The notes under the pieces: generated by a model | What the model was told of the DNA's origin: nothing | Databases searched by the model: none | Seen by the model: only the letters and a program-made list of their open reading frames with translations | From: Ch67 sp964491665 | Lineage (GTDB): Bacteria > Pseudomonadota > Gammaproteobacteria > Pseudomonadales > Ketobacteraceae | Assembly (NCBI GenBank): GCA_964491665.1 | Contig: CAZBII010000047.1 | Coordinates: 1 to 26,327, forward strand | Direction of reading: 5' to 3' | Length of the DNA: 26,327 bases | Part shown: in pieces, positions 1 to 6,842 of the stretch | Position numbering within the stretch: the first letter of the stretch is position 1 | Layout: every line of letters begins with the position of its first letter | Position numbers and translations under genes: made by a program

Positions 1-942
1 TTTCCAGGTGATAGCCGAACCGGTTTCCACCTGCGTCCATGAAATTTTCGAATTGGTGCCGGCGCACAGGCCGCGCTTGGTGACGAAGTTGTAGATGCCA
101 CCCTTGCCCTCGGCGTCGCCGGGATACCAGTTCTGCACAGTGGAATACTTGATTTGCGCATCGCCCAGCGCCACCAGTTCCACCACAGCGGCGTGCAGCT
201 GGTTTTCATCGCGCATCGGTGCGGTGCAGCCTTCCAGATAGGATACATAGCTACCTTCGTCGGCGATGATCAGCGTGCGTTCGAACTGCCCGGTGTTGAG
301 TTCATTGATGCGGAAATAAGTCGACAGCTCCATCGGGCAGCGCGTGTTCTTCGGGATGTACACGAAGGAACCGTCGCTGAACACGGCGGAATTCAGTGCG
401 GCGTAGAAGTTGTCCTGCTGCGGCACCACGCTGCCCAGGTATTTCCGCACCAGTTCCGGATGATCCTTGATGGCTTCGGAAATCGGACAGAAAATCACGC
501 CGGCCTTGGCCAGCTCTTCCTTGTAAGTGGTGCCGATCGACACGCTGTCGAACACCGCGTCCACCGCCACGCCGGCCAGCTTGCCGCGCTCGTGCAGGGG
601 AATGCCCAGCTTTTCGAACGTGGCCAGCACTTCCGGATCGACTTCGTCCAGGCTCTTGGGGCCGTTCTTTTTCGATTTGGGTGAGGAGTAATAACTGATG
701 GCGTTGAAATCCACTTCCGGGTGCGGCATCTGCGCCCAGCGCGGAACGTCCATCTGCTGCCACTTGCGGTAGGCCTCCAGCCGCCACTCCAGCATCCACT
801 CCGGCTCGTTTTTCTTGCCGGAAATGATGCGGATGACCTCTTCGTTGAGGCCGGGGGGCAGGGTGTCCGATTCCACTTGCGTGACGAATCCGGCTTCGTA
901 TTCGCGACTGATCAGGTCGTCGATCTCGTTGCCTTTGCTCAT
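1..942 (-). CDS. sufB: Fe-S cluster assembly protein SufB (partial, 3' end outside window)
   Basis: SufB is the scaffold subunit of the cytosolic SufBCD complex, which builds Fe-S clusters with SufC ATPase and SufD. The reverse-strand frame opens at ATG 940-942 (MSKGNEIDDLISREYEAGF) and runs without a stop to base 1, giving 314 codons of an expected ~480. Typical SufB text is visible: EPEWMLEWRLEAYRKW near residues 46-61, then VDFNAISYYSSPK, SVVPQQDNFYAALNSAVFSDGSFVYIP, the TRCPMELSTYFRIN stretch, and IADEGSYVSYLEGCTAPMRDENQLHAAVVEL followed by YSTVQNWYPGDAEGKGGIYNFVTKRG. The rest of the suf operon presumably continues leftward beyond the window. It is divergent from an Rrf2-type regulator, with a 224-bp shared intergenic region. 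The ribosome binding site is weak (AGAGA). Family identity is very secure. Confidence 0.97.
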   Translation of the reverse strand, partial: MSKGNEIDDLISREYEAGFVTQVESDTLPPGLNEEVIRIISGKKNEPEWMLEWRLEAYRKWQQMDVPRWAQMPHPEVDFNAISYYSSPKSKKNGPKSLDEVDPEVLATFEKLGIPLHERGKLAGVAVDAVFDSVSIGTTYKEELAKAGVIFCPISEAIKDHPELVRKYLGSVVPQQDNFYAALNSAVFSDGSFVYIPKNTRCPMELSTYFRINELNTGQFERTLIIADEGSYVSYLEGCTAPMRDENQLHAAVVELVALGDAQIKYSTVQNWYPGDAEGKGGIYNFVTKRGLCAGTNSKISWTQVETGSAITWK

Positions 943-1004
943 GGTGCAGGTCTCTGTGGGTAACGTTCGGCGCCAGGGCGCGACTACAGGCGGCACGGCC
1001 TGCC

Positions 1005-1010
1005 CTTATA
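1005..1010 (-). promoter_or_regulatory. Possible -10 element for sufB
   Basis: On the reverse strand the hexamer TATAAG (5 of 6 to the sigma70 -10) lies about 63 bp upstream of the sufB start. I find no good -35 at 16-18 bp spacing, so if it is used it may depend on an activator. This is a weak call based on one hexamer. Confidence 0.25.
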
Positions 1011-1070
1011 ACAATAGAAGGGGTGGCGGGTGCGCGCCGGACAACGGGTACGGATTGATGCTCTCTACAC

Positions 1071-1095
1071 AAGCCAGACTAAAATAGTCGGCTAT
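1071..1095 (+). promoter_or_regulatory. IscR type 1 (Rrf2) binding site between sufB and the regulator gene
   Basis: The known IscR type 1 consensus is ATASYYGACT-RWWWY-AGTCRRSTAT. Positions 1077-1095 read GACT, AAAAT, AGTCGGCTAT and match the right 19 positions of that consensus without a mismatch. The left arm (1071-1076, AAGCCA) matches less well; it reads as AGCC-A-GACT, the inverse of AGTCGGCT with one extra A. The site lies 72 bp upstream of the regulator start and about 130 bp upstream of sufB, so autoregulation of the Rrf2 gene is the natural inference, with possible joint control of suf. A TATTCT hexamer at 1116-1121 could be the -10 of the regulator gene. Confidence 0.75.
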
Positions 1096-1166
1096 TGAAA
1101 TCAATACCAATCTGGTATTCTTTTGCTTCCGAACCGGACCCGGTCAGGCAGGAAGGCGCGCATTCT

Positions 1167-1652
1167 ATGTTACGCATCGGCAAAATGACAGATTACGCCC
1201 TGGTGCTCATGCACCGGATGGCCCGCTCCCCCTCGCAGCAGCTGCGCATGGAGGAACTGGCGGCCGAGACCCGGCTGGCCCTGCCCACGGTGCGCAAGCT
1301 GATGCGGCAGCTGGTGAATGCCGGACTGGTGCGGTCCGAGCGCGGCGCCAAGGGCGGCTACCAGCTGGCCCGTTTCCCGGAGCTGATCAGCATCGCCCAC
1401 ATCGTCTCGGCGGTGGAGGGTCCGCTGGCCATCACCGAGTGCTGCGACGACGACGGCGGCTGTGAACTGTCCGGCGGCTGCGACGTGGAATCGCAGATGC
1501 CCACCCTCAACGAGCTGATCACCCTGATGCTGGCCTCCATTTCCCTCACCGACATGGGCCGCCTGTGCGGCAACGTGCAGGGCAACCTCGGGGCCATCCT
1601 GGTGCGGATTCTGGAGCGGCAGCAGTTCCAGGATGCCGCTGCCGCCCATTGA
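1167..1652 (+). CDS. Rrf2/IscR-family SUF Fe-S assembly regulator
   Basis: Fe-S-sensing transcription regulator of the Rrf2 family, of the type that accompanies SUF operons in gammaproteobacteria. The 161-residue protein begins MLRIGKMTDYALVLMHRMA, has the winged helix with LALPTVRKLMRQLVNAGLVRSERGAKGGYQLAR at about residues 38-69, and carries Cys92/Cys93, Cys99 and Cys105, the spacing of the [2Fe-2S] ligand cysteines of IscR (92/98/104 in E. coli). I chose ATG 1167 because homologues start at this methionine; an in-frame start at 1095 would lie inside the IscR-type box. The gene is divergent from sufB rather than first in the suf operon. Expected role: repress or tune suf and itself according to cluster supply. 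IscR itself is the alternative name; the SUF-regulator subfamily seems the better fit because of its suf neighbour. Confidence 0.9.
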   Translation: MLRIGKMTDYALVLMHRMARSPSQQLRMEELAAETRLALPTVRKLMRQLVNAGLVRSERGAKGGYQLARFPELISIAHIVSAVEGPLAITECCDDDGGCELSGGCDVESQMPTLNELITLMLASISLTDMGRLCGNVQGNLGAILVRILERQQFQDAAAAH

Positions 1653-1673
1653 TCAAACGGCCCAAACACCGGA

Positions 1674-1702
1674 TTCGCCAGACCGGCCTGATCTGCCATA
1701 AT
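1674..1702 (+). promoter_or_regulatory. Putative sigma70 promoter of the M48 protease gene
   Basis: TTCGCC at 1674-1679, a 17-bp spacer, and CATAAT at 1697-1702 preceded by TG at 1694-1695 (an extended -10). Transcription would begin near 1709, leaving a leader of about 35 nt before the start at 1744. The -35 is poor (3 of 6), which an extended -10 can compensate. Confidence 0.45.
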
Positions 1703-1743
1703 TGCGCCTCCCGCTTTCACCTGAATCAACGAGGATGTACAGG

Positions 1744-2517
1744 ATGTTGAAACTCACCCGCACACTTGCGAAGAATCTTGCGGCCCCGGTGCTGGCTGCG
1801 GCCGTACTGACCGGTTGCACCGCCGACGGCGGCTTTGACAGCAACGCAGCGATGAATGTCGGCGCTGGCGTGCTGCAGGCTGCCACCCTTTCCGAGGAAA
1901 GCGTCAAGCAGACTGCCTCGCTGGCCGCCCAGCAGATGGACAGCCAGAGCAACATCCCCGGCGCCAGCAATGCCTACAGCCGGCGCCTGGCCCGCATCAC
2001 CCAGGGCATGAATGGCATCGACGGCCTGAACCTGAATTTCAAGGTCTACATTTCCCAAGAGATCAACGCATTCGCCATGGCGGATGGCACGGTGCGGGTT
2101 TACTCCGGCCTGCTGGATGCCATGCCGGATGATCAGGTGCTGGCGGTAATTGGCCACGAAGTCGGCCACGTCAAGCTCAAGCACAGCTATCGCCAGATGC
2201 AGCAGAAGCTGCTGACGGATACGGCATTCTCTGCGGCGGTCTCGGTGGGTGGCACCATTGGCGAACTCACTGCCGGCCAGCTGGGCCAGTTGGGACAGGC
2301 GGCCATCACCGCGCAGTTCTCGCAGAAGGACGAACTGGCGTCCGACAAATACGCCGTCGCCACCCTGCGCAAGCTGGGCGAAGATCCCTACGCCATGAAG
2401 CGCGCCATCGAAACCCTGCAGGCCAATTATGGTTCTGGCGGCGGCTTCCTCAGTTCCCACCCGTCCAACGAGAAGCGCATTGCCAACATCGTTGCGGCGA
2501 TTGAAGGCAAGAAATAA
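1744..2517 (+). CDS. LoiP-like M48 metalloprotease lipoprotein
   Basis: Zinc-dependent peptidase of family M48 anchored in the periplasm, most like E. coli LoiP (YggG), an outer-membrane lipoprotein protease. The 257-residue product starts MLKLTRTLAKN, has a lipobox LTGC with the lipidated Cys25, the zinc motif HEVGH at residues 138-142 (His138, Glu139, His142) and the third ligand Glu197 in DELASDKYA. The stretch INAFAMADGTVRVYSGLLD and the C-terminal SSHPSNEKRIANI are typical of this group. LoiP is 252 residues, so the length fits. I chose ATG 1744 because GAGG at 1731-1734 is 9 nt upstream; ATG 1735 would sit directly on that sequence. Thr at +2 of the lipoprotein predicts outer-membrane sorting. 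Substrates are not visible from sequence. Confidence 0.9.
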   Translation: MLKLTRTLAKNLAAPVLAAAVLTGCTADGGFDSNAAMNVGAGVLQAATLSEESVKQTASLAAQQMDSQSNIPGASNAYSRRLARITQGMNGIDGLNLNFKVYISQEINAFAMADGTVRVYSGLLDAMPDDQVLAVIGHEVGHVKLKHSYRQMQQKLLTDTAFSAAVSVGGTIGELTAGQLGQLGQAAITAQFSQKDELASDKYAVATLRKLGEDPYAMKRAIETLQANYGSGGGFLSSHPSNEKRIANIVAAIEGKK

Positions 2518-2574
2518 ACCGGCTCACCGCTGTCTATACTGGATTCCATAAGTCATTGCCGCAGTCAGGTGCTT

Positions 2575-3798
2575 ATGGAATCCGCTTACGCCACCGTGTC
2601 CCGCGTTGCCAACGAAACCTACGGCCATTCCCGCCGCATCATGCCCGAGCAGCCCTGGTGGGAAAATCTCGAAAGCAGTTTCCATAAATTCCCCGACGAT
2701 TTTGATCTCGACCTGCCCACCGAGTTGCTGGTGGATGGTACCGTCGCCTTCGACCTGCTGGCGCGCACGGCGGTGGCGTCGGTGGTGTCGGCGCTGGCAT
2801 TGCCGCTGTCGTCCAACCCGTTCCGGCTCAAGCAGGATCTGGAAGACGGACAGATGTACCGTGAATTCGCCAGCAGCCACGACGCCAGCCAGTTCTTCCG
2901 TTTCCCCAATGTGAAAGTGGACATGCAGGAGCGCAAGCCCGGCCTGCTGCATTTCAATCCGCCCGACGGCCAGTGCCGGATGCTCACCTTCAAAAGCCCG
3001 TTCCAGCCGGTGAATCCGCGCCTGCATGACCGTTACCTGCGCAATGAGCGTAACCGTCACGCCATCGCCCAGTACTGGACCCACAACTGCGGTCCGCGCC
3101 CGACCATTTGCGTGGTGCACGGCTTCATGGCCGATCCCTACTGGGTGAACAGTCTTTTTCTGGCGCTGCCGTGGTTCTACAAATTGGGTTACGACATTCT
3201 GCTGTACACGCTGCCGTTTCATGGGGCGCGGCAGGGGCGCTTCTCGCCGTTCAGCGGTCACGGCTATTTTGCGAATGGGCTGTCGCACCTGAGTGAAACC
3301 GTGGCGCACTCAGTGTATGACTTCCGCATTTTTCTCAATCATCTGGAGCAGATCGGTGTGCCGCGCTTCGGTGTCACCGGCATCAGTCTCGGCGGTTACA
3401 CCAGCGCGATCCTGGCGGCGGTGGACGAACGCCTGCACTTTTCCATCCCGAACGTGCCAGTAGTGAGTCTGTTCGACCTGATCCTGCAGTGGTTTCCCGC
3501 CAGCGCGGTGATCAAGGCCGGCCTGCGGCTGAGCGGGATGTCGATCAAGGAGGCGCGCCACATCATGGCGGTGCATTGCCCGCTGACCTATCCGGTGAAG
3601 CTGCCGAAAGAACGATTGATGATCATCGGTGGCGCCGGCGACCGTTTCGCGCCGCCCAAGCATGCGCGCCTGCTGTGGGATCACTGGGACCGGCCGGATA
3701 TCCACTGGTTTCCCGGCAATCATCTGATTCATCTGGACCAGGGGCGTTATCTGAAGGATGTGGCGGCGTTTCTGCAGGAAACCGGTTTTGCGGAGTGA
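2575..3798 (+). CDS. Alpha/beta hydrolase-fold protein
   Basis: Serine hydrolase of the alpha/beta fold, 407 residues, substrate unknown. Seen directly: an oxyanion-type VVHGFMADPYW at about 180-190, the nucleophile elbow GISLGG (Ser271), the acid GGAGDRFAPPKHAR (Asp356) and the catalytic-type His383 in PGNHLIHLDQGRY. The first ~170 residues are a family-specific extension with no signal peptide, so it is probably cytoplasmic. I chose ATG 2575 since AGG at 2567-2569 stands 5 nt upstream; a GTG at 2569 is the alternative. A TATACT hexamer at 2535-2540 may be its -10. It lies 57 bp after the protease gene and ends in front of a hairpin. Esterase, lipase or depolymerase activity cannot be told apart from the sequence. 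Confidence 0.85.
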   Translation: MESAYATVSRVANETYGHSRRIMPEQPWWENLESSFHKFPDDFDLDLPTELLVDGTVAFDLLARTAVASVVSALALPLSSNPFRLKQDLEDGQMYREFASSHDASQFFRFPNVKVDMQERKPGLLHFNPPDGQCRMLTFKSPFQPVNPRLHDRYLRNERNRHAIAQYWTHNCGPRPTICVVHGFMADPYWVNSLFLALPWFYKLGYDILLYTLPFHGARQGRFSPFSGHGYFANGLSHLSETVAHSVYDFRIFLNHLEQIGVPRFGVTGISLGGYTSAILAAVDERLHFSIPNVPVVSLFDLILQWFPASAVIKAGLRLSGMSIKEARHIMAVHCPLTYPVKLPKERLMIIGGAGDRFAPPKHARLLWDHWDRPDIHWFPGNHLIHLDQGRYLKDVAAFLQETGFAE

Positions 3799-3814
3799 GG
3801 CTGGGCAGGGAATC

Positions 3815-3838
3815 GCGGCGGTGCGCCAACACCGCCGC
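3815..3838. terminator. GC-rich hairpin between convergent genes
   Basis: A perfect 9-bp stem (GCGGCGGTG / CACCGCCGC) with the 6-nt loop CGCCAA, placed between the hydrolase stop (3798) and the stop of the leftward small ORF (3849). No U-tract follows on either strand, so it is not a classical intrinsic terminator, but its location suggests a shared 3' structure for both transcripts. Confidence 0.5.
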
Positions 3839-3848
3839 AGGGGATTGA

Positions 3849-3980
3849 TCAGTGCGCTTTTATCTTGCCTTTGGTTTTCATCTTGATGTCGTGCAGCATG
3901 TAATACAGCACATAGCCACCTACAGCGATCGAACTCAGAACGGCTAACATCCCGGCAATAACAGCTTCATCAAAGTACAT
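3849..3980 (-). CDS. Small single-pass membrane protein (43 aa), unknown
   Basis: The reverse-strand frame opens at ATG 3978-3980 and ends with TGA at 3849-3851, coding for 43 residues that begin MYFDEAVIAGMLAVLSSIAV. Residues ~8-28 form one hydrophobic helix; the tail KMKTKGKIKAH is strongly basic, so the C-terminus probably stays in the cytoplasm. A good ribosome binding site, GAGAGG, lies 6-7 nt upstream of the ATG. The gene ends just before a hairpin and is convergent with the hydrolase gene. I do not recognise the family. The case for a real gene is the strong ribosome binding site, the clean helix-plus-basic-tail pattern and the otherwise empty region between 3799 and 4254. Confidence 0.7.
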   Translation of the reverse strand: MYFDEAVIAGMLAVLSSIAVGGYVLYYMLHDIKMKTKGKIKAH

Positions 3981-4193
3981 AAAATCCCTCTCGTATCTTT
4001 CTAGTGATTGTTTTTGGTGATACTGCTGACCGGGGTCAATGCCCGGCTTTCCTGAATGTAGTCCAGCGGCAGGGCTAAAGCATCCCCATGTAACTATACA
4101 GTCTGACTACCTGTGTCTTTAGATCGAAACCGTCTGTGTACGAGGGGGATGAGCAGGTGGTCTCTTGCGGGGAAAATCCGCGCCTGAGTCACG
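3981..4193. other. AT-richer intergenic stretch without a gene
   Basis: Part of the 274-bp divergent spacer between the leftward small membrane-protein gene and the YfiR-family gene. It is visibly less GC-rich than its surroundings. I find no reading frame with a ribosome binding site and no recognisable riboswitch core. On the reverse strand a TTGACC hexamer occurs (4034-4039), but no -10 follows at proper spacing. Confidence 0.4.
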
Positions 4194-4223
4194 GCGACAG
4201 TTTGGTGCAAAGTGCACTATAGT
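4194..4223 (+). promoter_or_regulatory. Putative promoter of the YfiR/kinase unit with a small palindrome
   Basis: GCGACA (4194-4199), an 18-bp spacer and TATAGT (4218-4223) form a fair sigma70 promoter, with transcription starting near 4230 and the gene at 4255. The inverted repeat GTGCA-AAG-TGCAC at 4206-4218 fills the spacer up to the -10, a typical place for a repressor site. Both calls are pattern-based. Confidence 0.4.
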
Positions 4224-4254
4224 ATTTGTGTTCACACAGGAACTGATTGGGCAG

Positions 4255-4806
4255 ATGACTGAAAGGAACGGGCAGGGGAGCGGGGTGCAGGGCGGCACAT
4301 GGCTGACGCGGGTGTTGTTTTGCCTGGTTTTTTTCTGCATTCCCTGTTCCAGTCCGGCTGAAGAAGCCTATCAGATCAAGGCCGCCTTCCTTTATAACTT
4401 TACCAAGTTCGTTACCTGGCCCGAGGCGATGGAGCAGCAGGGCGGCGAACTCACACTCTGTATTTTCGACGGCAATCCCTTTGGCGATTACGCCAATCAG
4501 CTGAATGGTCGCAAGGTGCGCAATTTCCAGTTGCGTATCCTGCAGCCTGCCAGCGTCAATGACCTGGCAGGCTGCAACATCCTGTTTGTGTCCGGTGCCG
4601 AGCAGACAGTGCGGGCGCTGCAGTCGGTCGCCACCCTGCCGGTACTGACCGTAAGTGACCAGTCCGGGTTTGCCGCCCGCGGTGGCGCCATCGAGTTGCT
4701 GTCGGAAGATAACCGCATCCGCTTTGACGTCAATCTGCAGCGCATCCGCGACAGCGGCCTTACCATGAGTTCCAAGCTTTTGCAGCTGGCCAGGCAGGTG
4801 CTGTGA
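4255..4806 (+). CDS. YfiR-family (DUF4154) periplasmic protein
   Basis: Periplasmic regulator family whose founding member, Pseudomonas YfiR, represses the diguanylate cyclase YfiN. The 183-residue product has a hydrophobic signal segment at about 16-34 (VLFCLVFFCIPCSSPA) and the family text EEAYQIKAAFLYNFTKFVTWP at 36-56, then LTLCIFDGNPFG, GCNILFVSG, LPVLTVSD and FDVNLQRIRDSGLTMSSKLLQLA to the end. Cys69 and Cys107 are spaced like one of the disulfide pairs of Pseudomonas YfiR; I do not see the second pair. ATG 4255 puts the signal peptide at the N-terminus; longer in-frame starts are possible. The stop TGA (4804-4806) shares its A with the ATG of the next gene, a sensor kinase, so the two products are probably translationally coupled and functional partners. 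Confidence 0.88.
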   Translation: MTERNGQGSGVQGGTWLTRVLFCLVFFCIPCSSPAEEAYQIKAAFLYNFTKFVTWPEAMEQQGGELTLCIFDGNPFGDYANQLNGRKVRNFQLRILQPASVNDLAGCNILFVSGAEQTVRALQSVATLPVLTVSDQSGFAARGGAIELLSEDNRIRFDVNLQRIRDSGLTMSSKLLQLARQVL

Positions 4807-6236
4807 TGGCTGGATTCTGGCGCGCATTTTCCTTCAAGCAGAAACTTACGCTGATGATGCTGTCCACCATCGCCAGCGGCGTGGTGCTCATCGGCCTGTT
4901 TTTTGTTACCTACGAACGCGTGCACATGCGCGACCAGCTGGAACATGAAATCGAGGTGGTCACCCGGGTCGCCATCGCCCAGCTGACGGCGGCGCTGATG
5001 TTCGATGACGTGAAGACCCTGCAGGAGAGCGTGAACGGACTGCGCTTTGACAGCACGGTGGAAGTGGCCTGCATTTATGGCAGCGACGGTAAGTTGAAAG
5101 TGCGCTCGTTTCCCGGCGAGAACAATCCGGTCAGCTGTCCGGTGGGGCCTGACACCATCACCTCGGGCTTCGTTGATGATCATTACCAGGTGAAAAAATC
5201 CATCTACATGGATGACACTCGTCTGGGCAGTCTCTATGTGCGTGCCAATCTCGACTATGTTGAGCATCACATGCGGCGCTACGTTTACATGATGCTGACG
5301 GCCCTGGCAGTGACATCGGTAGTGTCGCTACTCGTTGCGCTGTGGCTTCAGCAGTCGATTACCCAGTCCATTACCCGCCTTGCAGAAACGGCCAGCCGGA
5401 TCGCGCACCAGAACGACTACTCGCTGCGGGCCGAGAAAACCAGCGATGACGAAATCGGCCAGACGGTGGATGCTTTCAACCAGATGCTCGCAGCCATCGA
5501 GCGCAGCGACAAGGAACTGAAACAGAACAAGGCGGAACTGGAAACCATTGTGGGTGAGCGAACGGCAGAATTGCGCACCGCCAACCGTGAGCTGGAGGCG
5601 TTCAGCTATTCCGTGTCCCACGACCTGCGTTCGCCACTGCGCGCCATCGACGGCTTCAGTCAGGCGCTGCTGGAAGAATACAATGACGCGCTGGATGACG
5701 TGGGCAGGAGTTATCTGGAACGCGTGCGGGCGGCCACCCAGCGCATGGGGCTGCTGATCGACAGCTTGCTGCGCCTGTCGCGGGTGACGCGGCAGGAAAT
5801 CGTGCTGGAGGCAACTGACCTGTCCGGCATGGTGCGTGAGATCGTTCGGGATCTGCAGGAAGAAGAAACCGGCCGCAAGGTCAGCGTGCAGATCCAGGAG
5901 GGCATGATTGCCAACTGCGATGCCAAGCTTATGCGGATCGCGCTCACCAACCTGATCGACAACGCGTGGAAGTACAGCGCAAAGCAGCCGGAAGCGACCA
6001 TCAGTGTGGGGTGTGACCAGCGCGTGTACTTTGTGCGTGATAACGGCGCCGGTTTTGACATGCGTTACGCCGATAAACTGTTTGGCGCATTCCAGCGCCT
6101 GCATACCAAGGAAGAGTTCGAGGGCACCGGGGTGGGGCTGGCGACGGTGGCGCGGGTGATTCATCGCCACGGCGGTGACATCTGGGCCGAGAGCGAGCCG
6201 GGCAAGGGCGCGACCTTCTTTTTCACGCTCGGCTGA
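4806..6236 (+). CDS. CHASE8-like/HAMP sensor histidine kinase
   Basis: Membrane histidine kinase of 476 residues. Order seen: TM1 at ~13-35; a periplasmic domain to ~155 that resembles CHASE8, the sensor of YfiN-type cyclases (VTRVAIAQLTAALMFDD at ~52-68, then an ACIYGSDGKL strand); TM2 at ~159-181; HAMP to ~235; a charged coiled coil (SDKELKQNKAELETIVGER); HisKA with SHDLRSPLRAIDG and phospho-acceptor His272; and a HATPase with NLIDNAWKYS, DNGAGFD and GTGVGLATV boxes. The HisKA/HATPase style is that of phytochrome-like kinases, which often pair with Rcp1-like receivers such as the next gene. ATG 4806 overlaps the stop of the YfiR gene; GTG 4803 is an alternative. There is no GGDEF and no receiver domain in this protein. 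Confidence 0.92.
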   Translation: MAGFWRAFSFKQKLTLMMLSTIASGVVLIGLFFVTYERVHMRDQLEHEIEVVTRVAIAQLTAALMFDDVKTLQESVNGLRFDSTVEVACIYGSDGKLKVRSFPGENNPVSCPVGPDTITSGFVDDHYQVKKSIYMDDTRLGSLYVRANLDYVEHHMRRYVYMMLTALAVTSVVSLLVALWLQQSITQSITRLAETASRIAHQNDYSLRAEKTSDDEIGQTVDAFNQMLAAIERSDKELKQNKAELETIVGERTAELRTANRELEAFSYSVSHDLRSPLRAIDGFSQALLEEYNDALDDVGRSYLERVRAATQRMGLLIDSLLRLSRVTRQEIVLEATDLSGMVREIVRDLQEEETGRKVSVQIQEGMIANCDAKLMRIALTNLIDNAWKYSAKQPEATISVGCDQRVYFVRDNGAGFDMRYADKLFGAFQRLHTKEEFEGTGVGLATVARVIHRHGGDIWAESEPGKGATFFFTLG

Positions 6237-6278
6237 GCGGACCGCTGATCACCTTCCATGACGTTTTTCTGATGTCCG

Positions 6279-6349
6279 GCAGTAATCCGGCGTCTGGATG
6301 TTGACGTTTGTCACATCCGGTCGTACCTTCGTTAATGCTCGCAGTAATC
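6279..6349. repeat. Direct repeat GCAGTAATC flanking the response-regulator promoter
   Basis: The 9-mer GCAGTAATC occurs at 6279-6287 and again at 6341-6349, 62 bp apart, close to six helical turns. The copies stand on either side of a putative promoter, so they may be a pair of regulator sites, or chance. Confidence 0.35.
6308..6336 (+). promoter_or_regulatory. Putative sigma70 promoter of the response-regulator unit
   Basis: TTGTCA (6308-6313, 5 of 6), a 17-bp spacer and GTTAAT (6331-6336, 4 of 6) lie in the 141-bp gap between the kinase and receiver genes. It would let the receiver genes be transcribed apart from the YfiR-kinase pair. An overlapping TTGACG (6301-6306) with TACCTT (6324-6329) is a second possibility. 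Confidence 0.4.
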
Positions 6350-6377
6350 TCCAATATTTCAGGCCGGTATAAAAAGA

Positions 6378-6815
6378 ATGGACCCTATGACGATTTTATT
6401 GGTGGAAGACAATGCCGACGATGAGTTGCTGGCACTGCGGGCATTGAAGAAAACCAGTGTGCCCAGCACGGTGGTCGTTGCCCGTGATGGCGAAGAAGCG
6501 CTGGAATACATTTTTGGGGAAGGCCGTTATGCCGGCCGCAACGTGGGGGAGCAGCCCAAGGTTGTGTTCCTCGATCTCAAGCTGCCCAAGCTCAACGGCA
6601 TTGACGTGTTGCGCAGCATCCGCAGGGATAGCCGCACCAGCCGCATGCCGGTGGTGCTTCTCACATCTTCCGACGAACCCCAGGATCTGCTGGACGGCTA
6701 CGACAGCGGCGCCAACAGTTACATCAACAAGCCGGTGGACTTCAACGAATTTGTCGAGCAGGTCAAACTGCTGGGTCAGTACTGGCTGGGTGTGAATCGC
6801 GTACCCGCACTATAA
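6378..6815 (+). CDS. Single-domain response regulator, Rcp1-like
   Basis: A stand-alone receiver domain of 145 residues with no output domain. It takes phosphate from a histidine kinase and passes the signal on by protein contact or phosphotransfer. The acidic pocket is Glu10/Asp11 (LLVEDNADDE), the acceptor is Asp66 (VFLDLKLPKLNG), the switch residue is Thr96 (VVLLTSSDEP) and the conserved lysine is Lys118 (YINKPVDF). The insert LEYIFGEGRYAGRN between helix and strand is typical of Rcp1-like regulators that serve phytochrome-type kinases. The upstream kinase is the obvious donor. ATG 6378 is used; ATG 6387 (residue 4) is an equally good start. The gene is followed 27 nt later by a REC-GGDEF-EAL gene. 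Confidence 0.92.
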   Translation: MDPMTILLVEDNADDELLALRALKKTSVPSTVVVARDGEEALEYIFGEGRYAGRNVGEQPKVVFLDLKLPKLNGIDVLRSIRRDSRTSRMPVVLLTSSDEPQDLLDGYDSGANSYINKPVDFNEFVEQVKLLGQYWLGVNRVPAL

Positions 6816-6842
6816 TGAATCAAAAAGGGGCGGGAGAAACGC

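Noticed and set aside
1095..1166. Upstream N-terminal extension of the Rrf2 regulator
   Set aside because: The start would lie inside the IscR-type box, and the known family begins at MLRIGKMTDYAL.
3981..4254. Possible c-di-GMP riboswitch upstream of the signalling block
   Set aside because: I could not find the conserved GEMM core or its two paired stems; only a short GCGG/CCGC hairpin around 4168-4185 is visible.
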